From positions 186,001-250,000 of the forward strand of contig NZ_JAUOFB010000002.1 of NCBI RefSeq assembly GCF_030542105.1: a stretch of DNA of 64,000 bases. Direction: 5' to 3'. The notes below the pieces were generated by a model. That model was not told the origin of the DNA. It saw only the letters and a list, made by a program, of their open reading frames with translations, and ran no database searches. Of this stretch, positions 18,673 to 28,008 are shown one piece after another (within the stretch, counting starts at the first letter, position 1; every line of letters starts with the position of its first letter). A program made the translations under genes and the position numbers. The DNA comes from Hymenobacter sp. BT730 (lineage in GTDB: Bacteria; Bacteroidota; Bacteroidia; Cytophagales; Hymenobacteraceae).

Positions 18673-19206
18673 TTATGCCTGCTTGATCAGCTGAATTTCA
18701 GCCAGCAGCTTAATATCGTCGCTAACCACAACCGAACCGGCTTCTGTTACGGCATTCCAGGTCAGGCCAAACTCTTTGCGGCTGATTTTGCCTTCCACCG
18801 TGAAACCAGCTTTGGTCTGGCCATAAGGATCTACCACAATACCGCCCAGCTCTACTTTCACCGTCACGGGCTTGCTCACGCCCCGGATAGTCAGGTCGCC
18901 GTGCAGGTTGGCCGTGTCTGAGCCCGTCATTTCAAACTGCCGGCCCAGGAAAACAATCTGGCCGTGGGTCTCTGCATCAAAGAAATCAGCTGATTTCAGG
19001 TGCGTATCCCGCTGCTCGTTGTTGGTGCTGATAGAGTCCACATCAGCGCTGAAAACGACAGACGTGGCCGTGGAGAAATCATCCCCTTCAGTGGTAACTT
19101 CCACATCGAATTTTTTGAAATAGCCCGTTACAGTTGTAATCATCAAGTGCTTCACTTTGAATTGCACTTCGCTGTGGGCAGGGTCTAATTTCCAGTTGGT
19201 GGCCAT
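18673..19206 (-). CDS. YceI-family lipid-binding protein (cytoplasmic form)
   Basis: A 177-residue single-domain YceI/TT1927b protein, an extended lipocalin-like barrel that binds polyisoprenoid or other amphiphilic lipids. Family blocks: WKLDPAHSEVQFKVKHL at the start, GDLTIRGVSKPVT (about 121-133) and FGLTWNAV (about 145-152). It lacks a signal peptide, unlike periplasmic E. coli YceI, so it should stay in the cytoplasm. A strong palindrome pair lies about 100 bp upstream and probably serves its control. A role in stress or isoprenoid handling is family knowledge, not shown here. Confidence 0.9.
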   Translation of the reverse strand: MATNWKLDPAHSEVQFKVKHLMITTVTGYFKKFDVEVTTEGDDFSTATSVVFSADVDSISTNNEQRDTHLKSADFFDAETHGQIVFLGRQFEMTGSDTANLHGDLTIRGVSKPVTVKVELGGIVVDPYGQTKAGFTVEGKISRKEFGLTWNAVTEAGSVVVSDDIKLLAEIQLIKQA

Positions 19207-19302
19207 ATGATTGAGTTTTAGAAAAAGATGAGACAGAGTAAAGCTATACAGAGCAGCAACTTTGAAAGGCAGGCGCCAGGGGCTACCCTTATTCGCTTAT
19301 AA

Positions 19303-19329
19303 ATGTATGTACATATAATGTACATACAT
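19303..19329. promoter_or_regulatory. Perfect 12-bp inverted repeat, candidate operator
   Basis: ATGTATGTACAT - ATA - ATGTACATACAT: two perfect 12-bp arms with a 3-bp spacer, which also contain two copies of the self-palindrome ATGTACAT spaced 11 bp apart (about one helical turn). It lies in the 430-bp gap between yceI (-) and the YitT gene (+), in a locally very AT-rich stretch (19290-19370), 97 bp upstream of yceI. The form suits a dimeric winged-helix repressor (MarR/HxlR/TetR-like) bound as a tandem; none is encoded adjacent. The rest of the gap (19330-19636) shows nothing else. Confidence 0.6.
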
Positions 19330-19636
19330 AATTTCGTTGCTTATATTTTTATATTTACTTGGGTTCTGCCACGGGGGTTCTGCTTTTATTGAGTGATAAA
19401 AGTTGGCGTAGCTAAATAAATAGCGGCTAACGGTACAGAAGGTACGTTTTCTGGACCAAGCTGCACCAAAAGCCCACCTGCAGGGTACAGGGAATTAGAC
19501 GGAATTTTTTTCTTGCCAGGGTCAATAAATGGGCATGGCGCCAAAGGGGTAGCTTTGGGTCCGGCATGTGCCCCTAATTGATAAATACTTTGAAGCATCT
19601 CGCTGAGCTGTTTCTTCCCGACATATTCCCATTCCT

Positions 19637-20551
19637 ATGAACCAAGCTACGGCCTCCCTTGCGGCTAAGCCGGATTCCGGCACACCTGGTAAACGCCTCG
19701 GCAGCATTCTGAAAAACACCGCTTTTATTGTGGCGGGTATTTTGTCGGCGGGTATGGGTCTGAAGGGTTTTCTACTCTCGAGTCATTTCATTGATGGGGG
19801 CGCCACAGGTATTTCCATGCTGCTGGCTACCGGGCTGAACCTACCCTTGTCCTGGGGGCTGCTCCTGATTAACCTGCCTTTCCTGCTGCTGGGCTACCGG
19901 CAAATGGGCCTGCGGTTTGCGGTAAAAAGCGCGGTAGCCATTGCCGGCCTGGCGTTGTGCCTGGTAGTGGTGCCTTACCCCGATGTAACCCCGGACCTGC
20001 TGATTACGGCCGTTTTTGGCGGGGTCTTTATTGGGGCCGGCATTGGGCTGGCCATGCGCGGCGGAGCTGTTCTGGATGGCACCGAAATCCTGGCCCTGCT
20101 CATCAACCGCAACACACCGCTGCTTAAAGTCAGCGACATCATCCTGATCCTGAATATCTTCATTTTCGGGGTAGCGGCCTTTATCCTGGGCGTTACAGAG
20201 GCGCTGTATTCCATCCTCACGTACGTATCGGCGTCTAAAACCCTGGACTTTCTGCTCAATGGTATTGAGCAATACACCGGGGTAACCATTATCTCAGAGC
20301 ACAGTGAGGAAATCCGGGAAGCTATTACCACTCACCTTGGCCGGGGCGTAACCATTTATAAAGGCCAGAGTGGCTATGGCAAGCGCGGCGAGCAGCGGGA
20401 GGAGCGGAATATTATTTTCACAGTAGTTACCCGGTTAGAGCTGCCCAAGCTTCGGGAAGAAGTAAAACGCTTGGATCCGCATGCCTTTCTGGTGCAGCAT
20501 AGCGTGGATGATGCGGTGGGCGGCATGCTCAAAAGACGGCCCCTGCATTAG
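19637..20551 (+). CDS. YitT-family membrane protein with DUF2179 domain
   Basis: A 304-residue integral membrane protein. About six hydrophobic segments lie between residues 27 and 200 (for example FIVAGILSAGMGLKGFLL and IILILNIFIFGVAAFIL), with the FIDGGATGISML and GGAVLDGTEILA repeats of the YitT family. From about residue 210 a cytoplasmic DUF2179 domain follows (GVTIISEHSEEIREAITT ... GRGVTIYKGQSGYG). The transported solute is unknown. Its stop is 21 bp from the convergent cupredoxin gene. The divergent arrangement with yceI has the palindrome pair in between. Confidence 0.88.
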   Translation: MNQATASLAAKPDSGTPGKRLGSILKNTAFIVAGILSAGMGLKGFLLSSHFIDGGATGISMLLATGLNLPLSWGLLLINLPFLLLGYRQMGLRFAVKSAVAIAGLALCLVVVPYPDVTPDLLITAVFGGVFIGAGIGLAMRGGAVLDGTEILALLINRNTPLLKVSDIILILNIFIFGVAAFILGVTEALYSILTYVSASKTLDFLLNGIEQYTGVTIISEHSEEIREAITTHLGRGVTIYKGQSGYGKRGEQREERNIIFTVVTRLELPKLREEVKRLDPHAFLVQHSVDDAVGGMLKRRPLH

Positions 20552-20572
20552 CTTTCCTGGGTTAGAGCAGGC

Positions 20573-20950
20573 TTATTTGACCACCAGGCTACCGCGCAGC
20601 ATGCCCATACCGCAGGTAAACGGATAAGTACCCGGCTTTTCCGGCAGCAGTTCTATCAGGGTGGTTTTGAAGGCGGGTAGGTCTCGGCGAATGCGGAAAT
20701 CCGGAAACAGTACTTCCTCGGAACAGGTATTTTCCTCATCCCGGTAAAAGCTCAGCTGCACGGGCTTGCCGCGTTCCACCTCAATGACATCGGGTGAGTA
20801 GCCACCTTTTACCGTGATGCCGACTTCCTGCACCCCGCCAGAGGACGACACCGCGCTGGCCGTCTGGCGAGCCGAGAAAAAGAAGTACCAGATAACGAGG
20901 ACAGCCAGTGCAAGTCCCATCCCGGTCACGATGATTTCTGCCGAATCCAT
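20573..20950 (-). CDS. Membrane-anchored cupredoxin-like protein
   Basis: A 125-residue protein with one N-terminal membrane helix (IIVTGMGLALAVLVIWYFFF, about 6-25) and a periplasmic cupredoxin-type beta-barrel. Candidate copper ligands are C in ENTCSEEV and the Cys/Met cluster FTCGMGMLRG near the C terminus. The EVERGKPVQLSFYRDE and KPGTYPFTCGMGM motifs match small cupredoxin_1 proteins encoded beside CopA. It starts 5 bp after the copA stop on the same strand, so the two are co-expressed. A role in periplasmic copper handling is inferred. Confidence 0.85.
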   Translation of the reverse strand: MDSAEIIVTGMGLALAVLVIWYFFFSARQTASAVSSSGGVQEVGITVKGGYSPDVIEVERGKPVQLSFYRDEENTCSEEVLFPDFRIRRDLPAFKTTLIELLPEKPGTYPFTCGMGMLRGSLVVK

Positions 20951-20955
20951 AAGGG

Positions 20956-23229
20956 TTAGCTTTTAGCAGGGGAGAAGCTGCGCAGCCGCAGTGAGTTGGT
21001 GAGCACCGAGACAGAACTCAGGGCCATGGCGGCCGCGGCCAGCATGGGGGAGAGCATCAGCCCAAAGAAGGGATACAGCACGCCCGCCGCTACCGGAATA
21101 CCCAGCGTATTGTAAATAAAGGCGAAGAATAGGTTCTGACGGATAGTGCGAATGGTCTGGCGGGACAGCGCAATGGCCGTTACCACACCGTTCAGATCAG
21201 AGCGCATCAGCGTGATGCCGGCGGCCTCCATGGCCACATCCGTGCCCGCTCCCATGGCCAGACCAAGGTCGGCCTGGGCCAGCGCGGGTGCGTCGTTGAT
21301 ACCATCCCCAACCATGGCCACAATGCGGCCTTCGCTCTGCAACTGTTTCACCTTCGCGGCCTTATCCTGGGGAAGCACCTCAGCAAAGTAACGCTTAATA
21401 CCCACCTGCGCGGCTACCTGGGCCGCCGTCTGCGGATTGTCGCCGGTCATCATCACCACCTCAATACCCAAGGCCTGCAGCTTTTGAACTGCTGCCGCCG
21501 AAGTATCGCGCACGGTATCGGCCACGCCAAGCAGTCCGGCTGCCTGCCCCGCTACGGCCAGGTAGAGCACCGTCTGGGCCTGGGTCAGTAACTTTTCCGC
21601 CTGCTGGCGCAGTGCGGGGGAAAGGGTTACCCCGGCCTCTTCCAGCAGGCGGGCATTGCCAATCAGTACTTCCTGCCCATTGACACTAGCCGCCGCGCCT
21701 TTTCCTTCCACGGCGCGAAAACCAGTGGCGGTGAGGAGGGGGGCCGGCTGCGCCTCCGCATAGCGCACCACAGCTTCGGCCAGCGGGTGCTCTGACTGCC
21801 GCTCCACAGCTGCCACCAGCGGCAATAATTGCGCGGCTTGCCATCCTTCGGCAGGCACAACATCAGTTACGGCAGGCTCGCCGCGGGTAATGGTGCCGGT
21901 CTTATCCAGCAGCACTGTATTCACCTGATAGGCTTTTTCTAAGGCCTCGGCGTTGCGGATGAGGACTCCGTTTTCGGCGCCTTTGCCCGTGCTCACCATA
22001 ATGGCCGTGGGTGTAGCTAATCCCAGCGCGCAGGGGCAGGCAATGATAAGAACAGCCACAAAGTTAACCAGGGCCAGCGGCAGGCGAGATTCTACTGGCG
22101 CCAGATTAAACCAGAGCACAAAGGTGAGGATGGCAATGACCACCACGGTAGGCACAAAAATGGCGCTGACCCTGTCTGCCAGGCGCTGGATTGGCGCGCG
22201 GCTGCCTTGGGCATCTTCTACCATTTTTACAATTTGGGCCAACATGGTTTCCGTACCCACTTTGGTCACGCGGAAACGGAAAGACCCGGTTTTGTTGAGG
22301 GTGGCCCCAAATACAGGGTCCCCCGCTTTTTTCTCCACTGGCAGGCTCTCGCCTGTCAGCATGGCCTCATCCACGGCGGAGTGTCCTTCCTCAATCAAGC
22401 CATCAGTAGCTACTTTCTCACCAGGGCGCACCACCACCAGGTCGCCCAGCTGCACTTGTTCAATGGGCACATCTACTTCCCGGCCATCCGGGCGCACGAG
22501 GCGGGCGGTTTTGGCCTGTAGTCCCAACAAGGATTTCATAGCCGCAGAGGTCTGGGTTTTAGCACGCATTTCCAGCATCTTTCCCAGCAGAATCAGGGCA
22601 ATTATGGTGGCGGTGGTGTCATAATATACTTCCGGCATGAGCCCATGCTGCCTAAAGAAATTTGGGATTAGCGTGGTGGCCAGGCTGTAGAGAAAGGCTG
22701 CCCCGGTACCCACTGCAATGAGCGTATCCATGTTGGCAGAGCGGTGCTTAAACCCATTCCAGGCCGAAAAGTAAAACTCGCGTCCGCTGTACAGCAATAC
22801 CGGCAGTGTAAGGCCCAGCAGCACGTAATTGAGCACAGGCATGGGAATCCAGGTCATCATCCCGGGCCAGAGCATAAGCATACTCAGGGGCATGATGAGA
22901 AGGGCCAGGGCGGCCGCTACCCAGAACCGACGCTTCAGCTTCTGATATGCGGCTGCCTTCTGCCGGTCTATCTCGGCACTGCGCTCGGCCGCGGACGTCT
23001 CCGGCGCACGCTCCATAATGCCAAAGCCTGCTTTCACCACAGCATCCTTCAGCATGGCCGAGGTTGCCTGGGAGGGTATATAATCCACAGTGGCTTTCTC
23101 GGTGGCGAAGTTGACCACCGCCCGCTGCACGCCAGGGGTACGGCTGAGCGACTTCTGCACGGAGGCCGCGCAGGAGGCACAGGTCATGCCCTCTATATCA
23201 AGGGTTTCCGTTTTTGTTTGGGGTTCCAT
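20956..23229 (-). CDS. copA: Cu+-exporting P1B-type ATPase
   Basis: A 757-residue copper-exporting ATPase of the inner membrane. One N-terminal HMA domain carries the metal-binding pair C17/C20 in GMTCASC. Eight predicted membrane helices include the transport motif [10 protein letters not shown]. The soluble domains show TGES (actuator), DKTGT (phosphorylated Asp), HPLAEAV (nucleotide domain) and [10 protein letters not shown]. The NTLG and [16 protein letters not shown] motifs of the last helices are those of the Cu+ (P1B-1) group. It lies upstream of the cupredoxin gene in a two-gene unit and is divergent from a copper chaperone, forming a compact copper-detoxification module. Confidence 0.96.
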   Translation of the reverse strand: MEPQTKTETLDIEGMTCASCAASVQKSLSRTPGVQRAVVNFATEKATVDYIPSQATSAMLKDAVVKAGFGIMERAPETSAAERSAEIDRQKAAAYQKLKRRFWVAAALALLIMPLSMLMLWPGMMTWIPMPVLNYVLLGLTLPVLLYSGREFYFSAWNGFKHRSANMDTLIAVGTGAAFLYSLATTLIPNFFRQHGLMPEVYYDTTATIIALILLGKMLEMRAKTQTSAAMKSLLGLQAKTARLVRPDGREVDVPIEQVQLGDLVVVRPGEKVATDGLIEEGHSAVDEAMLTGESLPVEKKAGDPVFGATLNKTGSFRFRVTKVGTETMLAQIVKMVEDAQGSRAPIQRLADRVSAIFVPTVVVIAILTFVLWFNLAPVESRLPLALVNFVAVLIIACPCALGLATPTAIMVSTGKGAENGVLIRNAEALEKAYQVNTVLLDKTGTITRGEPAVTDVVPAEGWQAAQLLPLVAAVERQSEHPLAEAVVRYAEAQPAPLLTATGFRAVEGKGAAASVNGQEVLIGNARLLEEAGVTLSPALRQQAEKLLTQAQTVLYLAVAGQAAGLLGVADTVRDTSAAAVQKLQALGIEVVMMTGDNPQTAAQVAAQVGIKRYFAEVLPQDKAAKVKQLQSEGRIVAMVGDGINDAPALAQADLGLAMGAGTDVAMEAAGITLMRSDLNGVVTAIALSRQTIRTIRQNLFFAFIYNTLGIPVAAGVLYPFFGLMLSPMLAAAAMALSSVSVLTNSLRLRSFSPAKS

Positions 23230-23433
23230 CAGTAGAATCAGAGAAGCATAGCCGCGGGTCAGAAAGCAGTAGTGCTAAAGCCCGGAACGGTGCTACAAAG
23301 AAACAACCTGCCTGGCGGAGGGTTCTTACGAAATCCGTCCTCAGAGGTACATAATTTGCACGCTGACCCTGCTAGAAGGATGAAACCGGGCTGCCAGAGT
23401 CCATAATCCTGCAAGTAACCGGCACAATTGCGT

Positions 23434-23464
23434 ACCTGTCAGGTGGCACCCCTTTGTACTTTTG
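23434..23464 (+). promoter_or_regulatory. Promoter and candidate operator of the copper chaperone gene
   Basis: TACTTTTG at 23457-23464 matches the Bacteroidota -7 consensus TAnnTTTG. Twelve bases upstream is ACCTGTCAGGT (23434-23444), a perfect 5-bp dyad around one base, in the place a MerR/CueR-type activator or a repressor would occupy. No TTG at the preferred distance is evident. The rest of the 286-bp gap to copA shows nothing clear. Copper control is inferred from the neighbours. Confidence 0.45.
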
Positions 23465-23515
23465 CGTGTTACTTTTCCAAAGCCACTTTTCCGGTTTCAC
23501 CTTACATTTATATAC

Positions 23516-23725
23516 ATGAAAACGCTCCAATTCAAGACGAATATTAACTGTGGCGGCTGCATAAAGGCAGTTACGCCAGCGCTTAATGAGCAGGCTGGTG
23601 CCGGCAACTGGCAGGTGGATACTACCAACCCCAATAAGATTTTAACGGTTACTACGGACAAGCTCACGGCCGAACAGATTATGGAAGCGGTAGAAAACGC
23701 CGGCTTCGAGATTCAGGCGGCTTAA
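23516..23725 (+). CDS. HMA-domain copper chaperone (CopZ-like)
   Basis: A 69-residue single HMA domain. The ATG at 23516 gives MKTLQFKTNINCGGCIKAV; upstream in-frame codons run through the promoter and are not part of the gene. The metal site is the Cys pair in NCGGC near residues 11-14, and the domain ends GFEIQAA as usual for a beta-alpha-beta-beta-alpha-beta fold. It is cytoplasmic and probably delivers Cu+ to the divergent CopA. The loop reads INCGGC rather than the common MTCxxC, a variant frequent in Bacteroidota. Confidence 0.88.
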   Translation: MKTLQFKTNINCGGCIKAVTPALNEQAGAGNWQVDTTNPNKILTVTTDKLTAEQIMEAVENAGFEIQAA

Positions 23726-23870
23726 GCCCGGCGGCTTCCGCTAAATCGTTTTTTTCGGCAAAAGCCTGCTTCTCCTGGCAGTTTAAATAGGGCCAAAGCT
23801 TGGTAATAGACTTCTGTTGCGTTCATTTGGGGTTGACAGACAATTTCTCTTCCATCAAATGCGCTGATGT

Positions 23871-24926
23871 ATGGCCGCTTCCAAGCAAAAAACTTCCATC
23901 CGCGACATAGCGCAACTGCTCGGATTGTCTACTTCCACGGTGTCGCGGGGGCTGGCCAACCACAAGGATATCAGTGAGGCCACCAAGGAAAGAATCCGTC
24001 AGGTAGCTCAGGAGCTTCATTATCGGCCCAACCAACTGGCGGCCGCTCTGCGCAAAGGCCACAGCAAAACTCTGGGCGTAATTGTGCCGCACATTAACGG
24101 TTACTTTTTTCCGGCCGTGATGAACGGCATTGAAAAAGTTGCCACCCAGGAGGGTTTCACCCTGATGATGTGCCAGTCGAACGAAGACTTTCGGCGGGAA
24201 CAGCAGAACATTGAGGCCCTGCTGGCGGCCCAGGTAGAAGGTATTCTTATCTCCGTTTCGGCTACTACATTCAGCGAGACGCAGCATTTTGAGCAGGTGC
24301 GCCAGCAGGGGACCCCGCTGGTTTTCTTTGACCGTATGCCCGAGCTGCCACAAAGCATGGCCGTTATTCTGGATGATTTTCAGGGGGCCTACCAAGCCGT
24401 GCGGCATCTTATTGAGCAGGGCTGCACGCGGATTGCCCACTTGGCCGGTCCGCAGCACCTGAATACCAGCCGCAACCGGTTTTTAGGCTACAAATCGGCT
24501 TTAGAAGCGCATGGCCTGCCGTTTAATGAGCAGTTGGTATATGCCCTGCCATCTCTAACACATGATGCCGGCCGCTTAGGCATGCAACACCTGCTGGCCC
24601 TGGAGCCACCGCTGGATGGGGTATTTGCTGCTTACGCCATACCCACGGTGGGGGCATTGGAAGTACTGCGGGAGAAGTCTCTGCGCGTGCCCCAGGATAT
24701 TGCCATTGCCTGCTTCAGCAATGAGCCCTTCACGGCCATGCTGCAGCCCCAACTCACGGTGGTAGACCAGCGGGCAGAGCAGATGGGGGAAACGGCCGTG
24801 CGTCTGTTTCTGCAGTTGCTCAAACGGGGCCCCTCGTATGTGCCGCCGCACCTGGTGCTCAAGCCGGAACTGATTATTCGCGAATCCTCTCTGCACCATT
24901 CGCGGCAGACGAGCTTGCCCAAATAG
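23871..24926 (+). CDS. LacI-family transcriptional regulator (second copy)
   Basis: A 351-residue LacI/GalR regulator. The HTH is IRDIAQLLGLSTSTVSRGL (about 10-28), the hinge NQLAAALRKGHSK, and the ligand domain continues with GVIVPHINGYFFPAV, LVFFDRM, HLAGPQHLN and TVVDQRAEQMGE. It closely parallels the LacI at 3.6 kb but has a different recognition helix, so it should read another operator. No hydrolase is adjacent in the same direction. The nearest candidate target is the convergent GH2 gene two genes away. Its own 145-bp upstream region holds only a weak CCAA-AGC-TTGG dyad. Confidence 0.92.
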   Translation: MAASKQKTSIRDIAQLLGLSTSTVSRGLANHKDISEATKERIRQVAQELHYRPNQLAAALRKGHSKTLGVIVPHINGYFFPAVMNGIEKVATQEGFTLMMCQSNEDFRREQQNIEALLAAQVEGILISVSATTFSETQHFEQVRQQGTPLVFFDRMPELPQSMAVILDDFQGAYQAVRHLIEQGCTRIAHLAGPQHLNTSRNRFLGYKSALEAHGLPFNEQLVYALPSLTHDAGRLGMQHLLALEPPLDGVFAAYAIPTVGALEVLREKSLRVPQDIAIACFSNEPFTAMLQPQLTVVDQRAEQMGETAVRLFLQLLKRGPSYVPPHLVLKPELIIRESSLHHSRQTSLPK

Positions 24927-24986
24927 CGTAAGTATCCTGGTGGCTAAGGCCACTTAACCTGTTGTGAATCTTCTTTTGATTGGATT

Positions 24987-25490
24987 ATGAGCACTGACTT
25001 ATCTAAACAACATCTGTTCCAGCAAATAGAACAGCGGCTTCAGCAACAAGGCTTCGGCATTACCCAGCAGGATCAGGCGCGCCCGTGGGGAGGCTTTTTC
25101 GTGTTGGATGAAAGCCAGGCCCAGTCGTTTGCTGATACTTATTTCGATGGGTTGCCGGTGGAGCAGCTGCGCATTTCCGGCAAGCTCAGTCCTAAGATTT
25201 TACTGGTAGCGCCGCACCAGCGCTTGTCCTGGCAGTATCATCACCGCCGGGCCGAAATCTGGAAAGTAGTGCAGGGAACTGTGGGCGTCATTACCAGCCC
25301 CACCGATACCGAGGGCGAGCTGAAAACTTATGGTCCTGGCCAAACAATTACGCTGGCGCAAGGTGAGCGGCACCGGCTGGTGGGCTTGAATGACTGGGGT
25401 ATTATTGCCGAAATCTGGCAGCACACAGATGCCCAACAGCCCTCCGATGAGCAGGATATTGTGCGGGTGCAGGATGACTTCGGGCGCTAA
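24987..25490 (+). CDS. Cupin mannose-6-phosphate isomerase-like protein
   Basis: A 167-residue cupin of the type II phosphomannose isomerase (ManC C-terminal) group. Signature pieces: ARPWGGFFVLDE, APHQRLSWQYHHRRAEIWKVVQG (metal-binding His and Glu), GQTITLAQGERHRL and the terminal DIVRVQDDFGR. It should convert fructose-6-P and mannose-6-P, or bind a related sugar phosphate, in the cytoplasm. It follows lacI-2 by 60 bp and may share its transcript. Sequence does not separate true isomerases from sugar-binding cupins of the same shape. Confidence 0.82.
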   Translation: MSTDLSKQHLFQQIEQRLQQQGFGITQQDQARPWGGFFVLDESQAQSFADTYFDGLPVEQLRISGKLSPKILLVAPHQRLSWQYHHRRAEIWKVVQGTVGVITSPTDTEGELKTYGPGQTITLAQGERHRLVGLNDWGIIAEIWQHTDAQQPSDEQDIVRVQDDFGR

Positions 25491-25507
25491 AGCACAGAGA
25501 CTATTTT

Positions 25508-25561
25508 CCAAGTCTGCCTCCCTGAAATCAATTCTGATTCCGGGAGGCAGACTTGGTTTTT
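25508..25561 (+). terminator. Strong terminator overlapping the 3' end of the GH2 gene
   Basis: CCAAGTCTGCCTCCC pairs with GGGAGGCAGACTTGG, with an inner ATCA/TGAT pairing, followed by TTTTTA. It ends the rightward cupin transcript. Its right half lies inside the last codons of the convergent GH2 gene (stop at 25528), so coding and terminator constraints coincide. Confidence 0.85.
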
Positions 25562-28008
25562 AACTGGAGAGAGGCGCTCTTCAAGCCCTTGCCGGTTACT
25601 TTCAATTCCATGGTGCCGGCTTGCTCCGTTGCCTGCAGTACGGCTACCAGCTTTCCCTGAAAAGCCTTCATTTGAGGTTCGTGAAACAGCTCCAGGCTAG
25701 CCGGGTTGCCATTAGCTGCCGCCCGGAAACTCCCTGCTCCACTTACTGTAAACTGTAGCTGATCGGTAGCTTCCGGGCAAAGGTTGCCCTTGGCATCCTC
25801 TACCTGCGCCGTAACAAAGGCCAGATCCTTGCCATCAGCCGTTAAACTGGTTCGGTCGGAAACCAGCCGGATATGGTGTGGCTGACCGGCAGTATGTACC
25901 TGCTCTTCCCCTACAGCTTTTCCCTGGGCATCATAGGCTACTACTTTCAGGGTTCCTGGCTCGTATTTCACATTATACCACATCAGGCGGTAGCGCTCCT
26001 GGGGGCTGCCCGTGGTGGTTTTGGTTTGCTTGCCCATGCTTTTGCCGTTTACAAACAGCTCGGCGGTAGGGGAGTTGGTATAGCAGAATACGGGGGTAAT
26101 CTGGCCCTCGCGGCCAGGCCAGGTCCAGTGCGGCAGCAGGTGCAGGGTAGGAGCTGTGGTATTCCACCGGGCCCGGTAGAGGTAGTATCGGTCTTTCGGA
26201 ATGCCGGCTAAATCCAGGATGCCAAAGTAAGAGCTATGAGAGGGCCACTGCTCATCATAGGGGGTCGGCTCTCCGAGGTAATCAAAACCTGTCCACACAA
26301 ATTCTCCCAGCACGTAAGGCAGGTCGTCCTGCTTCACAAATTCCTCATCCGGAGTCTGCGACCAGTAGCACACGCCCAGGTCGTAGGAAGAGGCCTGGTT
26401 ATCCGGGTACTTTTTGTCTTTGGTAGGTTCTACCGGAAACTTATATACCCCCCGGGAACTGACTGTGGAAGCGGTTTCGGAGCCCAACAATAGTTTTTGC
26501 GGGAGCTGGTTGTAGGCTTCCTGGTAGCGCGAAGGCTTGTAGTTAAAGCCAGGGATATCCAGCACTGCTGCAAAGTTGTTTTTTAAGGCATGGTCAATCT
26601 GGTCCATACCTGCCGTGACCGGCCGGGTTGGGTCTTCGCGGTGGCAGATATCCTGGAGGCGTTTGGCAATGGAAGCGCCTTCGGGCGTTTTTTGGTCCGG
26701 CACCTCATTGCCAATGCTCCACATAATAACCGAAGGATGATTTCGGTCCCGGTGAATCATGTTGACCAGATCTTTCTCTGCCCACTGATCAAAATACTGG
26801 CTGTAGCCGTTTTTTACCTTTGGAGTCTTCCACTCATCAAAGGATTCTACCATTAGCATAAAGCCCATTTCATCGCACAGGCTGACAAGCTCCGGGGCCG
26901 GCATGTTGTGTGACGTACGAATGGCATCACAGCCCAGGTCTTTCAACAGGGTAAGCTGACGACGCAGGGCGGCCGTATTTACGGCAGTGCCCAGTGGCCC
27001 CAAGTCGTGGTGGTTGCACACGCCCTTAAACCTGCGCGCTTTCCCGTTTAAGAAAAAGCCTTTATCGGCTTCAAAGCGAAAGGAACGAATGCCAAACGGG
27101 GTGCTGTATTCATCCAGAAGCTGTTTGCCGTCGAAAAGCCGGGAATAGGCCGTATATAGAACCGGCGTTTCCGGCGACCAAAGCCGGGGAGATTTTACTT
27201 CCAGATTCTGTTCGAACTCCCCTCCGGCATTTGGGGCCAGCAGGGTTTCCGTGTTGGCTACCACTTTGCCGGCCGCATCGCGGATTTCGGTATGCAGCCT
27301 CAGTTGCGGAGTGCCAGCAGACTTTTCTACCCGGGTTTGCAGGTGAACTTTAGCCCGCTCTGCCGTGATGTCCGGGGTGGTAAGGTAAGTACCCCAGACC
27401 GGAATATGGACCTGATTGGTTATCAGTAGGTGTACGTTCCGGTAAAGCCCGGCTCCTGGGTACCAGCGCGAGGACTGCGGCTGGTTTTGCAAACGTACGG
27501 CCAAGGTATTATTCCCATCCGACCGCAAGGAGGAAGTAATATCGAAGAAAAATGAGTTGTACCCGTAGGGCCAGGAGCCAACTTCCTTACCGTTTACATA
27601 GACTTTGGCGTTACTCATGGCCCCATCAAAGAGGAGCAAGGCCCGTTTACCCGCTTTAAAATCCGGCACCTGCAGTCTGCGCCGGTACCAGCCTGTTCCA
27701 ATAAACGGCAGCCCACCCGTGCGCCCGGCTTTCAAAGTAGCCTTCTGCTCGCTGTTTTGCTCAATTCTTACTTCCTGCAAATCATTATTACCATCAAAAG
27801 GACCATAAATAGCCCAGTCGTGCGGCACAGAAATACTTTGCCACTTACTGTCATCAAAGTCCGGCGAAGCAGCGTCTGCTACTTCTCCCTTTGTAAACTT
27901 CCAGTTCTTATCCAGTAGAATTTCCCGGCGTGCCTGCGCCGATACTGGCAGTGCCACAACTACGCAAAGCAAAACCAGAAGAAAGCCGACGCGAATCATA
28001 AGCTGCAT
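25528..28008 (-). CDS. GH2 beta-galactosidase-type glycoside hydrolase
   Basis: An 826-residue secreted GH2 enzyme. Signal peptide: MIRVGFLLVLLCVVVALPVSAQA. Order: sugar-binding jelly roll (WYRRRLQVP...LLFDGAMSNAKVYVNG), immunoglobulin-like domain, TIM barrel, then DUF4982-type and invasin-like beta-sandwich domains at the C terminus. Acid/base E435 lies in WSIGNEVPD and nucleophile E511 in GSETAS. NHHDLGPLG and IRTSHNMP are classic GH2 barrel motifs. Substrates in this subgroup range from beta-galactosides to beta-glucuronides, so the name is provisional. No SusC/D partner is present. Possible regulation by the LacI at 23.9 kb is conjecture. Confidence 0.92.
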   Translation of the reverse strand: MQLMIRVGFLLVLLCVVVALPVSAQARREILLDKNWKFTKGEVADAASPDFDDSKWQSISVPHDWAIYGPFDGNNDLQEVRIEQNSEQKATLKAGRTGGLPFIGTGWYRRRLQVPDFKAGKRALLLFDGAMSNAKVYVNGKEVGSWPYGYNSFFFDITSSLRSDGNNTLAVRLQNQPQSSRWYPGAGLYRNVHLLITNQVHIPVWGTYLTTPDITAERAKVHLQTRVEKSAGTPQLRLHTEIRDAAGKVVANTETLLAPNAGGEFEQNLEVKSPRLWSPETPVLYTAYSRLFDGKQLLDEYSTPFGIRSFRFEADKGFFLNGKARRFKGVCNHHDLGPLGTAVNTAALRRQLTLLKDLGCDAIRTSHNMPAPELVSLCDEMGFMLMVESFDEWKTPKVKNGYSQYFDQWAEKDLVNMIHRDRNHPSVIMWSIGNEVPDQKTPEGASIAKRLQDICHREDPTRPVTAGMDQIDHALKNNFAAVLDIPGFNYKPSRYQEAYNQLPQKLLLGSETASTVSSRGVYKFPVEPTKDKKYPDNQASSYDLGVCYWSQTPDEEFVKQDDLPYVLGEFVWTGFDYLGEPTPYDEQWPSHSSYFGILDLAGIPKDRYYLYRARWNTTAPTLHLLPHWTWPGREGQITPVFCYTNSPTAELFVNGKSMGKQTKTTTGSPQERYRLMWYNVKYEPGTLKVVAYDAQGKAVGEEQVHTAGQPHHIRLVSDRTSLTADGKDLAFVTAQVEDAKGNLCPEATDQLQFTVSGAGSFRAAANGNPASLELFHEPQMKAFQGKLVAVLQATEQAGTMELKVTGKGLKSASLQLKTKSASRNQN

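Noticed and set aside
23793..23803. CCAA-AGC-TTGG dyad upstream of the second lacI as an operator
   Set aside because: Only 4-bp half-sites with an odd spacer and no second copy; chance cannot be excluded.
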